Shown here: positions 27,494-41,250 of the stretch, one piece after another
Position numbering within the stretch: position 1 is the first letter of the stretch
Layout of the letters: each line of letters begins with the position of its first letter
Source: Tetrahymena thermophila SB210
Taxonomy: Eukaryota; Ciliophora; Oligohymenophorea; Hymenostomatida; Tetrahymenidae
Direction: 5' to 3'
Length of the DNA: 64,000 nucleotides
NCBI RefSeq assembly: GCF_000189635.1
Contig: NW_002476217.1
Location: 62,001-126,000 of the forward strand
Notes under the pieces: model-generated
Told to the model about the DNA's origin: nothing
Database searches by the model: none
The model's input: only the letters and a program-made list of their open reading frames with translations
Translations under genes and position numbers: made by a program

Positions 27494-27775
27494 TACAATT
27501 TATTTATTTTTAATATGAATAATATTTTCATTCAAAATATAAATCTGTATATACTTGATAAGGATTGATTGGCAATTCAGGTCCTATGAGAGTGTAGAAA
27601 GCAAGCATTACAGTAGGTTGTGATTATTAATATACAATTTATTTATTTATTTTTAATATGAATAATATTTTCATTCAAAATATAAATCTGTATATACTTG
27701 ATAAGGATTGATTGGCAATTCAGGTCCTATGAGAGTGTAGAAAGCAAGCATTACAGAAGGTTGTGATTATTAATA
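27494..27775. repeat. Direct repeat covering the end of the 27671 gene
   Basis: Two near-identical direct copies, 27494-27632 and 27633-27775 (139 and 143 bp). They differ by one extra TTTA unit and by very few substitutions, one being T against A at the codon for Thr or Ser in QPTVM/QPSVM. The second copy supplies the last 35 or so codons and stop of the minus-strand gene. The first repeats the same coding tail and stop downstream of it. Confidence 0.9.
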
Positions 27776-29491
27776 ATATTTTAATTATACTAGTTTTCTA
27801 AACTCCATGAAAACTTAATAAGCCTCTAAAAATTGACTGAAGTTAGAACCTAAATTTACTCCAGAACAATAATTTAAGGATAAGCTAAGAAAGGGCTTTA
27901 TCAAACTTGGATTAGGAATTTATAGAGAGTCTATAATTGGAATATAGTTATAAATTGAGCTCATAACACTAGATATTTGTGCAGCGTTATAACGAAGATT
28001 AATACAACTTTCTTACTCAAAATAGAAAGTTTCACAATATTTTTGAATCTCTGAAATATCTTTCAAAACAGTATAATAATATAAATGCAAATCAAATTTA
28101 GAATATACTTTAACACTTATTGAGTTAAATAGTTTTTCTGTTTTTTTGAAGAATGAGCTAAATCCTTTTTTCAATCCCAATATCGAATTAGCTTGTAAAA
28201 TAACTGTTTAAATTTGAAACTCGTCTTTAGCTTCTTTAAGTTCAAATAAGTTTTTTGTAATTACTTCCAAGATATGATCATACATTTAGTAAAAGTATAA
28301 ATTCAATACATTACCAATAAATGATGATTAATTTATCTTTATATAAGCTTTTCTGCATTTGTATAACTTAGCTACGCAGAGAGCAGATACTGATGTAGCG
28401 ATATTAGGACATTAAACATTTATAGTTTATAAATTGTCATGATTTCTTAAATTGTTCATCATTCCTACCCAATTTTTTAGAGACATATGTTAATTTTCAT
28501 CAAAATTTATTGAGATTTTTACAATTCTATTTTCTAAATTTAGTAGAAAAGACTAAATCACTTAAAACTCATGATCAGTGAGCATTCTTTTTTAAAAGCT
28601 GAAATTAATCTCTGAATTTTATAACGAATAATATGGTTCTATAATTAAGTCATCATCGTGCTGCTAAAAAGTATGTAGTAGTTTTAGAGCAACTTCCATA
28701 TTCTCATTTTTGTCATAAGCCTAATAGTTATATTTTAATTATCTAAGATTTTTTAGTTTTGATTTATTGATATGAGGCAAATACGTTTCTAAGAAAAACT
28801 TAACATTAAGAGTTTATAATTTCTCAATTTGACTTAATGTCTCAACTATATGCATATAATCTTCTTTAATGTGATTAAGTGAATGGATTTCTAAATTTAA
28901 TGTTTAGAGTATTCTTAGCTTTTTTATGCAATCAATACAATTTTATACATTTTCATTATTAACTCTTAGTGATAATTCAATGATGTTCAACTCAATACTT
29001 GCACTTGAGTCTAATAAGATGTGTGGACAATAGATATAATATAAATTATCCCTTTTATCAAAGTGACCTTTACATTTGATATCGCATTAGAATTAGATGC
29101 TTTTCTTTAGAAAATTTGTAGCAAGATTATAATCGCAGTGGATAGTAATTGGAGGTTTTTTATTCAAATCAGAAAAATGGAGAAGAAAATTCAAATTTGA
29201 CAGCTGTGTATTAAATGCATTTATTTTTAATCTTTCAACATTTTTTATTAAATTCTTACAAATACCTTTTTCTTGTGAAAATAAATCTTCTATAACATGA
29301 TTTGCTATTTCTTGAGAAATGGTGCTATCAGTAAAGTCTAATTTAACTCTTTCCAAATTTTTTTGGATGTACCCTTTATAAAGAGGATATTAACTTTTTA
29401 ATTATTGATAAGTTATTTCTGTTCCCTTCTTTGCTTTAGGAAACTTTATGAGATTTAATTGTATTTCCTCTTCTTTTTATTCTTCACTCAT
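27671..29491 (-). CDS. Leucine-rich-type (RNI-like) hypothetical protein
   Basis: Single exon, 606 residues, ATG 29491 to TGA 27671. The N-terminus is acidic (MSEEQKEEE). From about residue 50 there are irregular leucine-rich units, for example LRILQTLNLEIHSL, IEKLQTLNVKFFL and SKLKNLRQLKYN, spaced like repeats of the ribonuclease-inhibitor class but very degenerate. No kinase, F-box or membrane segment is visible. Such proteins are a large expanded class in Tetrahymena and usually have no assigned function. The end of the frame sits inside the second copy of a direct repeat, so an older stop may have lain in the downstream copy and been displaced by the duplication, or the reverse. Confidence 0.8.
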
Positions 29492-30554
29492 TTATTTTAA
29501 TTATGATTTACGTTTTTTTTAGGTGCTTTATTTGTTTATTTTTTTAATTTGTATTAGATTTCATATTAAAATTGATATTTGATTCATTTATTAATATAAA
29601 AATTATTTAATAATTACAAATTCTCAAAACCCTATTTAATTAATTGAACATATGTTTTAAATTTTGGTGTTTTAATAAAAATATATTTTTGAAAAATGAG
29701 CTATTGTAAGATTAAAAATCATTTACTAATTACGAGATCAGATATTTTGTTGTGCAGCAAATATTTTAAAAATAAATTGAAAATTTTTTTTAAATAATAA
29801 ATTTGCAGTAAACAAAAATTTTTCTTTATTCAAATGCATTAGATGTTTATCAAATAATTTAATTAAATTCTAATTCAAAAAGATAATTTGATATCAATGG
29901 ATAAAGCTACTATTTTATAAAAAAATAAAAGTGTATCTTCCAATAAAAATAAGATTAATGAATATTAATTTCTAAACCTTTCAAATCAAAATAATAGTAA
30001 TTAAAAAAAACATCATAAAACAAAAAAGTGATATTATATATAATTAGTTATCCATATAAAAAAAATTGTTTTATTTGAAATATACTTTTTTAAAATATTA
30101 AATTTTTATTTAAAACAACTAATAATATAGATTTAATCTATCTTGAAATTAAAAAAATTTTACTTTTTTCTAACTTTGTCATTTATTTTTATTATCACTT
30201 ACCCTACAAAAAAGTTTTATTTTAGACAAAAATATTCTAAATGAAGTAATTTTGATTTCATTTATTATTAATTTTAGAATAACTTATTTTTAGATATCAT
30301 AATAATACTTATTTTATAAATTATTTATAGATTCGTACAATAAAATTAATTTAACACACTGTAAACTAAGTAAGATGAATAGTAATTTTAAAAGAATATT
30401 TTTTTAATCAAATTTCATCTTATAAAATAAAAACCAATATTTTTTGAAATTAAATTTTATTTGATATTGTTTGCTTTAAAAATCTTTGTTTATTCTAACC
30501 TATATCCTCTAAATATTTCTTAAAACTTTCTCTAAAAATAAAAATTATTCATAC
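29492..30554. other. Intergenic, AT-rich
   Basis: The region contains the 5' side of the minus-strand gene and then featureless A/T-rich sequence up to the left edge of the 5-kb duplication. No open frame of coding character was seen. Confidence 0.55.
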
Positions 30555-31683
30555 ATTTTGTATTTTGTGCTTATTCTTCACATTTACTAAAAATCCTAAA
30601 AGAGGTCTGTCACTACATATTATTAAATTTAAGAAAGAAAATTTAATAAACAAAAAATCATAGAGTTTAATAATATACAATTAAGATATTATTTTTGACT
30701 AAAATTTTTTAGATAAATTCATATGAGGCGAATTTGGTTCTATAAAATTTATTTATATTTTGAACAATTATTTATTTAATATATTTATATTATTTAAATG
30801 ATTATTTGAATTAGATTTAAATAGTTTTTAAAATATATTTACCCATTATCATTTTTTAGTTTTGTTTTAAATATTTTCAATCTATCAATTTATATTTTTG
30901 ATTTTCATTATTAAGTCTGTATAACTATACAGTTTTAATTTTAAAAGCTAAAATTAAATTTTTAGTTTGTCATTTAAACTAATATCTTTGACAAATAAAT
31001 CTTAATAATGCCTAAAAAAAAAGAACATCTTATGTTAATTTTATTTGGTTCAAGTTAATATTTTTTAATTTTGATATCCAAATTTATTTTAGTATTAAAC
31101 TACTTTTTAAAGTAAAATTTAAATTTAAAATCTTCTATGTAAAATAACTTTTTTATAAACTTTGCTTTTTAAAAAACCTTTTTACAAAGAAATTAAAAAA
31201 TTTTTCCATTTTGATTTTTCTTTATTGGATATTGTAAGAAATGTCAGTATTTAATAAATTTTGTATTAGAACCAGATCAAATTAACAAATTTCAAATACA
31301 ATAAATAATATATTTATCCTATAAAAATTGACAAGAAGATTTAATAATTATGATATTAGTAAATTAATATTAAAATATTGGTTTTTCTTTATCAATGTAA
31401 CATAAAAAATTAATGAAAATAAAAATATAGAGTAGATGTATCAAGTACTTAATTATGTGGTTGAATTACCTTATAGCTTAAAAATGAAAATTTAATTTAG
31501 ATTAGGAAATGGTTGAATTATCTATTAATTTATTATCTTATATTCACATTAACTATTGAGTATGATTTAAAATAAAAAGAAAAAATTAATAATTAATTAA
31601 TTATGAGGTAAGGAGTCATATGATGATTTTATTTCTAAATAATTTAAAAAGAAAAAAATAATAATTGATTTCTAAAATTAGCA

Positions 31684-34600
31684 ATGAAAATAAAATAAGT
31701 ATTTTTTTTTTTATAAACTATTATTTATAGTTGCTTAAGTTTTGAACAACTTCCAATAAATCTAATGAATATGTCTGTCTTATTTATTAAGGTAAAATTA
31801 TTTTTTCATTTATACTACTCTTTAAATAATATATGTGATTAAAAGGAAACAAACTCTATACTATATATAAATTCTTCTAACTCTACATAATACAGTATGA
31901 TGGATGAATAAGGTAGAATTATGAAAAGCTATAGTTTAAACGCATTTTATATCACAGAGGGGAGCTTTATAGGTTACTTTATTATAGATGTAAATAATAT
32001 TATTTTAAATAGGCATTTGGAAAATCTAAATTATTTTTTTAAAACAGAATAAGTTATACTTAACTTAATTTGGTTAAACTAATTACTTTATAATTGATTT
32101 AGCACTCTTAGACCAAAGTTCATCTGGGTTTATTTAATAAAATTCTTATCCAACTTTGAAATTCCCATGTGTAAGATATCAAGTCTTAAAAATAGTAATT
32201 ATATTTTGATTTTTTTCTTACTTTTGCAATAATTATACTGACTAGCAATTTTATAGTCAAAACTATTTCATCTTTTATATCACTAAAAATTGAATAAATA
32301 ACAGGGATAAATGTTTTATTTGATGTGCTCTGAGGTTAATGACTCAAAAAATAATTATATAGTATCTTCACCTACATTTTCAGACTTATTTAATTCTAAT
32401 AGTATAACTCGAATTACTTAAAACATACCTACTTTAAATACCTACTGTAACAGTAATTACTTCATAATATTGGGTAATTTGATGTTATTGGATGATGGAA
32501 ATTATTATGCAATAGATACACCAGAACTAAATTAAAATATGCAGCTTATTAGTGTAATATTAATAAATATTAAATAGAAAAATAGTAATAATTTATTTTT
32601 TTAAACAAGAAAAAATGGTAAATTTATGCTTTGGGGAGAGTTTAAATAGTAAAAATTCAAATAGCAAACAATTAAATTAAAGTCTTACAAAAAATCAATA
32701 ATTAACTTGGAATTAACTACTCAGATATAATCGACTTTTAAAATGTAAAATATTTTTGATAAAAATTAAAAAATCACAAATTTTTTTTTGATTATTTTTT
32801 AAATTTGTAGTTTATTTTTCAAAGATTTATTTATTTATTTATTATTTTGCAATAACACCAATTTATTTTAAATTACTAGAATAAAAATATAAATTTTTAA
32901 TATTTTCGAATTATTCAAAATTATTTTATAATATTTTTTAAATAAAAAAAAGATAAATTTATTATATATAAAATTAAATAAAATTTTTAACTTCATAAAT
33001 TTAATTATGTCTTTTTATTAAAATTAAAGCAAATAATTAAATAAATTATAAATTAATAATAGAAATCATTTATCATTATAGTTAAGAAAGACAGTTTTAT
33101 TGTTTATGATGTTGAGACTCTAAATTTAATTAAAAATATAGAACATATATCTTTTAATTAATTAAATTATTTTTAACATAAGGTATTTATTATGAATAAT
33201 TTTATTAATTTTATTTAAATGTATTTATTTATATCATAAAATAGAATTTTATCATTTATGGGGATTCCTTATATGAATTTACATACAATCATAAATCTGG
33301 ATAATTAGACATGAAATATAGCTAATTAGATCAAAGTTATTCTATTTATAATTTCAAATTCTAGTATAGATATCGCTTTGGTTATGTAAGAAAATTGCCA
33401 AAATAAAATAGATACTTTTAATTTGTTTTTTATCTAATAGGGATTAACATATATTGCAACCATTTGCACTTAAAATTGTATTAATCAGTTAAATTCTATT
33501 TAATAATTATTCAATTTTATACCTGGATGCTCTGAATATTTAGATTCTAATAAATAAAATTGCAAGGCATGTAATTCTAATTATTAATTGTCAAATGGAA
33601 TCTGCATAGTTACTTGTGGTCTCGGATACTATGAAAAGTAAATATTTAAAAAATTAAATAATAAATTTATAATGATTTGAAAATAAAGAGATGGTGTCTG
33701 TATTCAATGTGATTAATCTTGCTAAACTTGCAACGGAACTCTACCTACAAACTGCTTAATTTGTTAAGATGGGTTATATTACCATCAGGATAATTTATGC
33801 AAAGTTTGTGATACTAGGAATGGGTATATGGTAGTTAGTTAAAGCTGTATTTGCTAAGATGGCTATTAACTAGATGACTAAAAATGCGTTCAACTATACC
33901 TATCATATAACTCTGGTACTTTTAGTTAAAGTGTAGTTAATCAAGTCACTTAGTAAGCTCAAATCTCATCTAAGGTAGCTTTTGCTAGCACAACCTTCTT
34001 AAGTTCTGTGTAAAATTTATTATCAACATCAAGTATAGGAATAACTATTAATGGTATAACTTGCTTTAAGCTAAGTTATCTTCTTCTTGTAAACACAGTT
34101 CTTCCATAATAAATATATGGTCCACTAAGTGCAATTAAAGGTAATTAAATTTTTGATTTTTGAATTGTTTTTAATTTAATTTATTAATATTTAGATTAAT
34201 GTCCATCTAGTTAGTTCTAAAAATTGAATTTGTTTGCTTTTATAAATTAAAATAGAAGTGAATACTAAAATTTAAGATATTAACAGTTAGATATCTCTTA
34301 CAATATACTGCAAACGAGTGGCTAAGCTTTAGTTTTATTTTTGATATGCTTTTTTGCTTTTATTAGCTTTTATTTCTTGTTCTAAAAAGTAAAAAATGAA
34401 AGAATTAAACCTATCCTGAGTTTGGTTTATAATAAATTATTTTCAGGTTTCATTATTTAATATTTTTAACTTGCATTAGCTATGTTTATGATTGGAATTA
34501 ACTAGTAAATTAAATAATTTTACTATAGTTTTGACAGTAATCAGATAGGAATATAAATTACTTTACTTCTATTTTTTTTGCCTATAGCCATATTAATACT

Positions 34601-35312
34601 ATTTTATTAGTATAAATTTCTAAACAATCCTTTATCTAAAGAAAAAATGTATAATTTTTTTGAGATAACTAGATAGAAAATATAAAATGAGGCTATTTTT
34701 TAATGTAAATACAGAAGAAATTTTATGATATTTTATTTATTTTACGAGTGCTTCCTTGTACCAATTTGCTTTATATAATTTGGCTTTAATTGGATGGTAT
34801 CAAATATTTTAGCTATAATCTTATAATTGACACAATTCATAATAATTGTCAAATTAATGCCATTTAATCCTAAGTTAACTAATTTTTACTTTTTTATTGA
34901 CTCTTTGCTTTGGTTAGGGCTATACATATAATTCTTTTTGTTGAATTACTATGGAAGCAAGAATAATATAAAGGACTATGCTTTAACATTAGATAAAATC
35001 AGCTACTCTTTCTTAATTAATTTTCAATTTATAATGTTATACTTAACGCTGCATATTATTATCGTCTTAGCAGTAGAAGCATTCTTTTTCTTAAAAAATA
35101 AACTCAAAGAAAAATAAAAATAAAAGAAAAAGTAGATAAATGTTAAATAAAATCTAATATAAGAAAATACTATCTGTTAAAATGACATTTTAACCTAAAG
35201 CTTAAATAAAAATACCTTTATAAAACAGTATTAATTTAAATTATTTGATAATAATCAAAGTAACATTAATAAAATGAGAGCATAATAATTTGAATTAACA
35301 AATATTGATTGA
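31684..35312 (+). CDS. Cys-rich multi-pass (about 7-TM) surface protein, copy 1
   Basis: Predicted plasma-membrane protein of 952 residues. Exons: 31684-31791, 31846-31989, 32048-32194, 32257-32553, 32610-32744, 33063-33182, 33245-33385, 33441-33637, 33689-34140, 34195-35312. Residues 1-19 form a signal peptide (MKIKQVFFFLQTIIYSCLS). Residues 20-364 contain repeated short beta-type segments (DEQGRI, DNKLYLTQFG, YGDSLYEF), possibly a propeller. Residues about 373-495 are cysteine-rich with CDQSCQTC and CLICQDG motifs, like the furin/growth-factor-receptor type repeats common in ciliate surface proteins. From about 622 to 870 there are roughly seven hydrophobic helices, then a charged, Gln/Lys-rich cytoplasmic tail. 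The fold suggests a receptor-like protein; no G-protein-receptor motif can be asserted. Every exon border is matched in copy 2, which strongly supports the model. Intron 5 is long (318 bp). Confidence 0.88.
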
Positions 35313-36773
35313 CTAAATTATTAAATTTTTCCAGTTTTAATATTTTAAACTATATTTTGTAAGATATATTTTAAATTAAATTTAAGATACCTTATTTTTT
35401 TTAAATTATAAATTTTATAAATTGAGTACACACAAAAATTTGTAGAAAAATTTTTTTTTTTTTTGAGATGGTGTTAATTAAGGAGAATTTTAATTTTGTA
35501 TTTTGTACTTATTCTTCATATTTACTAAAAATCCTAAATGATCCTTCTACTTATTAGCAAATCTAAGAAGTAAAATTTGATAACCTAAACATCATATAAA
35601 TTAATATAAAATTAAGATAAATTATCTAATGACTAAAATTTTGTATATAAATAATAATTATGAGTCAAATTTAGTTCTATAAAATTTATTTGTTATTCTT
35701 ACCAATAATTTATTTATTATTAAATAAATTTATATTATTTAAAACAATAATCGAATTAGATTAAAATAGTTTTAAAAAAATATAAATCCATTATCATTTT
35801 TTAGTATTGTTTTTAATATTCAATATATCTATTTATATTTTTTAATTTAAGCATTAAGTCAAAATAAGTAAAAGAAACTTTATAGTTTTAATTTTAAAAG
35901 CTAAAATCAGATTTTTAGGTAATTGATATAAACTAATATCTTTGACAAATAAATCTTAATAGTGCTTTCAAAAAAAATTTCTTATATTAATTTTATTTAG
36001 TTCAAGTTAGTATTTTTCAAATTTGTTATCCAAATTAATTTTATATATTAAACTACTTTTCAAAACTAAATTTGATTTAGAAAATGAACAATATTTTTGA
36101 AATGAATATATTTTATACTTCGATATACTATTATTATTTACTTTTTTAAAGATATATTAAATTTTTAAATCAAATTTATAAAATTTTAAAATCTTCTATG
36201 TAAAATAAATTTTTATGAACTTTGCTTTTTAAAAAACCTTTTTATAAAGATGTAAAAAATTTTTTCTATTTCGCTTTAGTATTATTTATTATTTTTCTTT
36301 GGATATTGTAAGATTATTTAGTCCTTAATAAATTTTGTACTATATCCAGATCAAATTAATAAATTTCTAATACAGTAAATAATATATTTATCCCATAGAA
36401 GTTGACTAGAAGATTTAATAATTATGAGATTAGTAAATTATTATGAAAATATTGGTTTTTCTTTTACAGTGTAACATTGTAACATAAAAAATTAATAAAA
36501 ATAAGTGTTATCAATATAGAGTAGATGTATAAAGTGCTTAATTATGAGGTTGAATTAGCTTTCAGCTTAATAATCAAGATTTACTTTCGATGAGTGAATG
36601 GTTGAATGATTAATTAATTAATTGATTATGTTATATTCACATTAATTACTGATTTTGATTTAAAATAAAAGAAAAAATAAATAATTAATTAAGAAGTAGG
36701 AAGGCATATGATAATTTTATTTCTAAATAATTCAAAAACAAAAAAATAATAAGATTGATTTCTAAAATTAGCG

Positions 36774-39700
36774 ATGAAAATAAAATATGTATTTTTTATT
36801 TTATAAACTATTATTTACAGTTGCTTAAGTTTTGAACAACTTCCAATAAATCTAGCCAACATGTATGTCTTATTTATTTAGGTAAAATTATTTTTTCATT
36901 TAAACTATTCTTTAAATAATATATGTAATAAAAAGGAAACAAGCTCGATAATATACGTAGATTCTTCTAAATCTACTATTTACAGTACGATAGATGAATA
37001 AGGTAGAATTATGCATAGCTATAGCTTAAGCTCGGTATTAATTACAGATTACAGCTTTGTAGGATACTTTTTTATTGATGTAAATAATATTATTTTAAAT
37101 AGTCATTTGAAAAATCTAAATTTTTTTTAAAACAGAACAAACTATACTTAACGTAATAAGGTTAAACTACTTACTTTATAATTGATTTGGCACTCTTAGA
37201 GCAAATCTCTTCTGGATCTATTTAATAAAATTCTTATCCAGCTTTGAAATTCCCATGTATAAGTTACCAAGTCTTAAAAATAGTAATAATATTTTGATTT
37301 TTTACGTGCATTTACAATAACTTTTCTTACAACCAATTTTAAAGCCAAAACTATTTCATCTTTTATGTTATTAAAATTTGAATAAATAAAAGGGATAAAT
37401 GTTTTACTTGATGTGTTCTGAAATAAATAACTAAAAAAATAACTATATAGTATCTTCACCAACATTTTCAGACTTATTTAATTCTAATAATATAACTCGT
37501 ATTAGTTAAAATATTCCTAATTTAAATACCTACTGTAACAGTAATTACTTCATAATAATGGGTGATTTGATGTTATTGGATGATGGAAATTATTATACAA
37601 TAGATATGCAATAATTAAATGTAAATATTCAGATAATTAGTGTAATATTAATAAATTTTAAATAGAAAAAATATTAATTATTTATTTTTTTAATCTAGAG
37701 AAAATGGTCAATTTATGTTTTTGGGAGAGTTTAAATAGTAAAAATTCAAATAGCAAACAATTAAATTAAAGTCTTACAAAAAGTCAATGTTTAATAAGCA
37801 GGTTAGTTTGGAGTTAACTACTCAGATATTATCGACTTTTAAAATGTAAAATATTTTTTAAATAATATTAAAAAGTTTTTTTGATTATTTTTTAAAAATA
37901 TTATTGATTTTTCAAAGATTTATTTTTTATTTTTCATATATTTTTGAAGTAATATTTAATATCATCAGTTTATTTTAAATTATTGAAATAAAAAATATAA
38001 ATTTTTATTATTTTAAGAATTATTCAATAATGATTTTAATATTTTTTAAATAAAAAAAATAAATTTATAAAAATTGATTAAAATTTTTAACTTCATAAAT
38101 TTAATTATGTCTTTTTATTAAAATTAAAGCAAATCTTTAAATAAATTATAAATTAATAATAGAAATCATTTATCATAGTAATTATGAAAGACAGTTTTAT
38201 GGTTTATGATGTTGAGACTTTAAATTTAGTTTAAAATATAGCACATACATCATTTAGTTAATAAAATCTTTTTTAGCATAAGGTATTTATTATGGATTAT
38301 TTATTTATTTACATTAATTTAAATAAATTTATTTTTACTATCAAATAGAATTTTATCATTAATAGTGATTCCTTATTCGAATTTACATACAATCATAAAT
38401 CTGGATAATTAGACATGAAATAAAGCTAATTAGGTCAAATTTATACTATTTATAATTTAAGATTCTAGTAGAGATTTCGCTTTAGTTATGTAAGTAAATT
38501 GCCAAAATAATATAGATATTTTTAATTTATTTTTTATTTAATAGGGATTAACATATATTGCAACCATTTGCTCTCCAAATTGTATTTATCAGTTGAATTC
38601 TTTTTAATAATTATTCAATTTTATACCTGGATGTTCTGAATATTTAGATTCTACTAAATAAAGTTGCAAAGTTTGCAATCCTAATTATTAATTGTCAAAT
38701 AGAATCTGCATAGTTACTTGTGGTCTCGGATACTTTGAGAAGTAAATATTTAAAAAAATTAAAAAATAAATTTATAATTTCAAAAATAAAGAGATGGTAT
38801 CTGTATTTAATGTGATTAATCTTGCTAAACTTGCAACGGAACTCTACCCACAAATTGCTTAATTTGTTAAGATGGTTTATATTTCCATTAGGATAATTTA
38901 TGCAAAGTTTGTGATACAAACAATGGATATATGATAGATAGTTAAAGTTGTATTTGCTAAGATGGATATAAACTAGATAACTAAAAATGCGTTCAGCTAT
39001 ACCTATCATATAACTCTGGTACTTTTAGTTAAAGTGTTGTTACTCAAGTCACTTAGTAAGCTCAAACCTCATCTAAGGCAGCTTTTGCTAGCACAACCTT
39101 CTTAAGTTCTGTGTAAAATCTAATATCAACATCAAGTATAGGAATATCTATTAATGGTATAACTTGCTTTAAGTTAAGTTATCTTCTTCTGGTAAACACG
39201 GTTCTTCCATAATAAATATATGGCCCACTAAGTGCAATTAAAGGTAATTAAATTTTTGATTTTAATTTTTGAATTATTTTTAATTTAATTTATTAATATT
39301 TAGATTAATGTCCATCTAGTTAGTTCTAAAAATTGAATTTATTTGCTTTAATAAATTAAAATAGCAGTGAATACTAAAATTTAAGATATTAACAGTTAGA
39401 TATCTCTTACAATATTCTGTAAACGAGTGGCTAAGCTTTAGTTTTATTTTTGATATGCTTTTTTGCTTTTATTAGCTTTTATTTCTTGTTCTAAAAAGTA
39501 AAAAATGAAAGAATTAAACCTATCCTGAGTTTGGTTTATAATAAATTATTTTCAGGTTTCATTATTTAATATTTTTAACTTGCATTAGCTATGTTTATGA
39601 TTGGAATTAACTAGTAAATTAAATAATTTTACTATAGTTTTGACAGTAATCATATAGGAATATAAATTACTTTACTTCTATTTTTTTTGCCTATAGCAAT

Positions 39701-40424
39701 ATTAATACTGTTTTATTAGTATAAATTTCTTAACAATCCTATATCTAAAGATAAAAAGTACAATTTTTTTGAGATTACTAGAGAGAAAATATAAAACGAG
39801 GCTATTTTCGAATGTAGATTCAGAAGAAATTTTATGATATTTTATTTATTTTATGAGTGCTTCCTTGTACCAATTTGCTTTATATAATTTGGCTTTAATT
39901 GGATGGTATCAAATATTTTAGCTATAATCTTATAATTGACACAATTCATAATAATTATCAAATTAATGCCATTTAATCCTAAGTTAACTAATTTTTACTT
40001 TTTTATTGACTCTTTACTTTGGTTAGGGCTATACATATAATTCTTTTTATTGAATTACTATGGAAACAAGACTAATATAAATGATTATGCTTTAATATTA
40101 GATAAAATCAGCTACTCTTTCTTAATTAATTTTCAATTTATAATGTTATACTTAACGCTGCATATTATTATCGTCTTAGCAGTAGAAGCATTCTTTTTCT
40201 TAAAAAACAAACTGTAAGAAAAAGAAAAATAAAAGAAAAAGTAGATAAATGTTAAATAAAATCTAATATAAGAAAATACTATCAGTTAAAATGATATATT
40301 AACCTAAAGTTTAAATAAAAATACCTTTATAAAACAGTATTAATTTAAATTATTTGATAATAATCAAAGTTAAAATTAATAAAATATGAAATCATAATAA
40401 TTTGATTTAAAAAATATAGATTGA
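36774..40424 (+). CDS. Cys-rich multi-pass (about 7-TM) surface protein, copy 2
   Basis: Paralogue of the 31684 gene, 957 residues. Exons: 36774-36881, 36936-37079, 37136-37282, 37345-37641, 37699-37845, 38163-38282, 38349-38489, 38545-38741, 38792-39243, 39304-40424. It keeps the signal peptide (MKIKYVFFILQTIIYSCLS), the cysteine-rich block and the helices, with no stop or frameshift. Exon 5 is four codons longer than in copy 1. The N-terminal ectodomain shows more replacements than the membrane part: exon 2 and exon 7 differ at many residues while the last exon is nearly the same. That pattern would fit diversification of the exposed face, although relaxed constraint is equally possible. 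Upstream sequence is also duplicated, so both copies may share regulation apart from the extra 110 bp near 36080. Confidence 0.88.
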
Positions 40425-40632
40425 CTAAATTATTTCATTTATTTTTCCAATTTGTTTTCATATTTTAAATTATATTTTGTAGATATATTTTAAATTAAAT
40501 GTAAGTTATTTTAGGAGTTATTTTTTTTTTAAATTATAAATTTTATAAATTGAGTGCACACATATATTTATTTATATTTAATTAATTGATATTTCTTCTA
40601 AATTAATATTATATTATCTTTTTGCTTATTTT

Positions 40633-41250
40633 TCATAATTATTTCATTTATCCTATATCATTCAATAAAACCTCATAATTATATTTCATCATTGAAGTTT
40701 GAATGAAGGCAGGAATTCTTCCTTTTAAATCATATAAAAAGTAAGCTTCTAAGTATGTATTCACAGGGTCTAATCTTTTTAAAAAAATTCCATATACTTT
40801 AGTATCTGCTCTAATAGTATGAGGATTTTAGACATAAAAATGATGGGAATTAATATCAGATCTTGTAATAAGCACTTCGTCTTTGTTTAATTAATGTTTA
40901 TTTTATACAGTCAATAAATCTCTTGGATCAAACAAAAAGTTTCCCCTCAATTTACCTAGAGTCACGAGAGTGTTATCATCTACTTTTTCAAGATACTCTA
41001 AATCACCACAATTTTTCTATCTGCACTGATTTTATAAACCATCTTGATAGTATTCAACAGCATTTTCAAATTTTACAGGAATCACACCTTAGAATTTTGC
41101 TAGATTTACTTAGTTATTATGATACTTTGATGAGAAGTAAGATAAAATGTTTCCTTATTTTTCTAACTTCCAACCTTGTAAATTATTTTTAATTTCAAGT
41201 AATTCTTAAATCTTATTACCAATAATTTTTGAGTAAATATTAGAGAACAT
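40633..41250 (-). CDS. START-like lipid-binding domain protein 1
   Basis: Single exon, 205 residues, about one START domain and nothing else. START domains bind a lipid in a helix-grip cavity. Seen here: a central Trp (QGWKL), DPRDLL in the position of the conserved arginine-aspartate helix start, IRAD, VYGIFLKRL, a TYLEAY strand and the C-terminal YDLKGRIP, which matches the family's D-x-K-G-x-I-P signature before the last helix. No signal peptide or membrane segment, so probably cytosolic. It is the first of six related minus-strand genes and is closest to the 42235 copy (both share VYGIFLK). Its ligand is unknown. Confidence 0.78.

Larger units (their letters stand above)
30555..40562. repeat. 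Tandem 5-kb duplication, two units
   Basis: Unit 1 runs about 30555-35436 and unit 2 about 35493-40562. Homology covers the upstream flank, all ten exons, all nine introns and the 3' flank, ending in a shared block at GAGTACACAC / GAGTGCACAC. Unit 2 carries about 110 bp near 36080-36190 that unit 1 lacks. Coding exons and many introns are close to identical, so the duplication is fairly young. Confidence 0.93.

Noticed and set aside
29093..29356. Separate 87-residue gene on the minus strand
   Set aside because: It is an internal piece of the 606-residue gene 27671-29491; the apparent ends are TAA glutamine codons.
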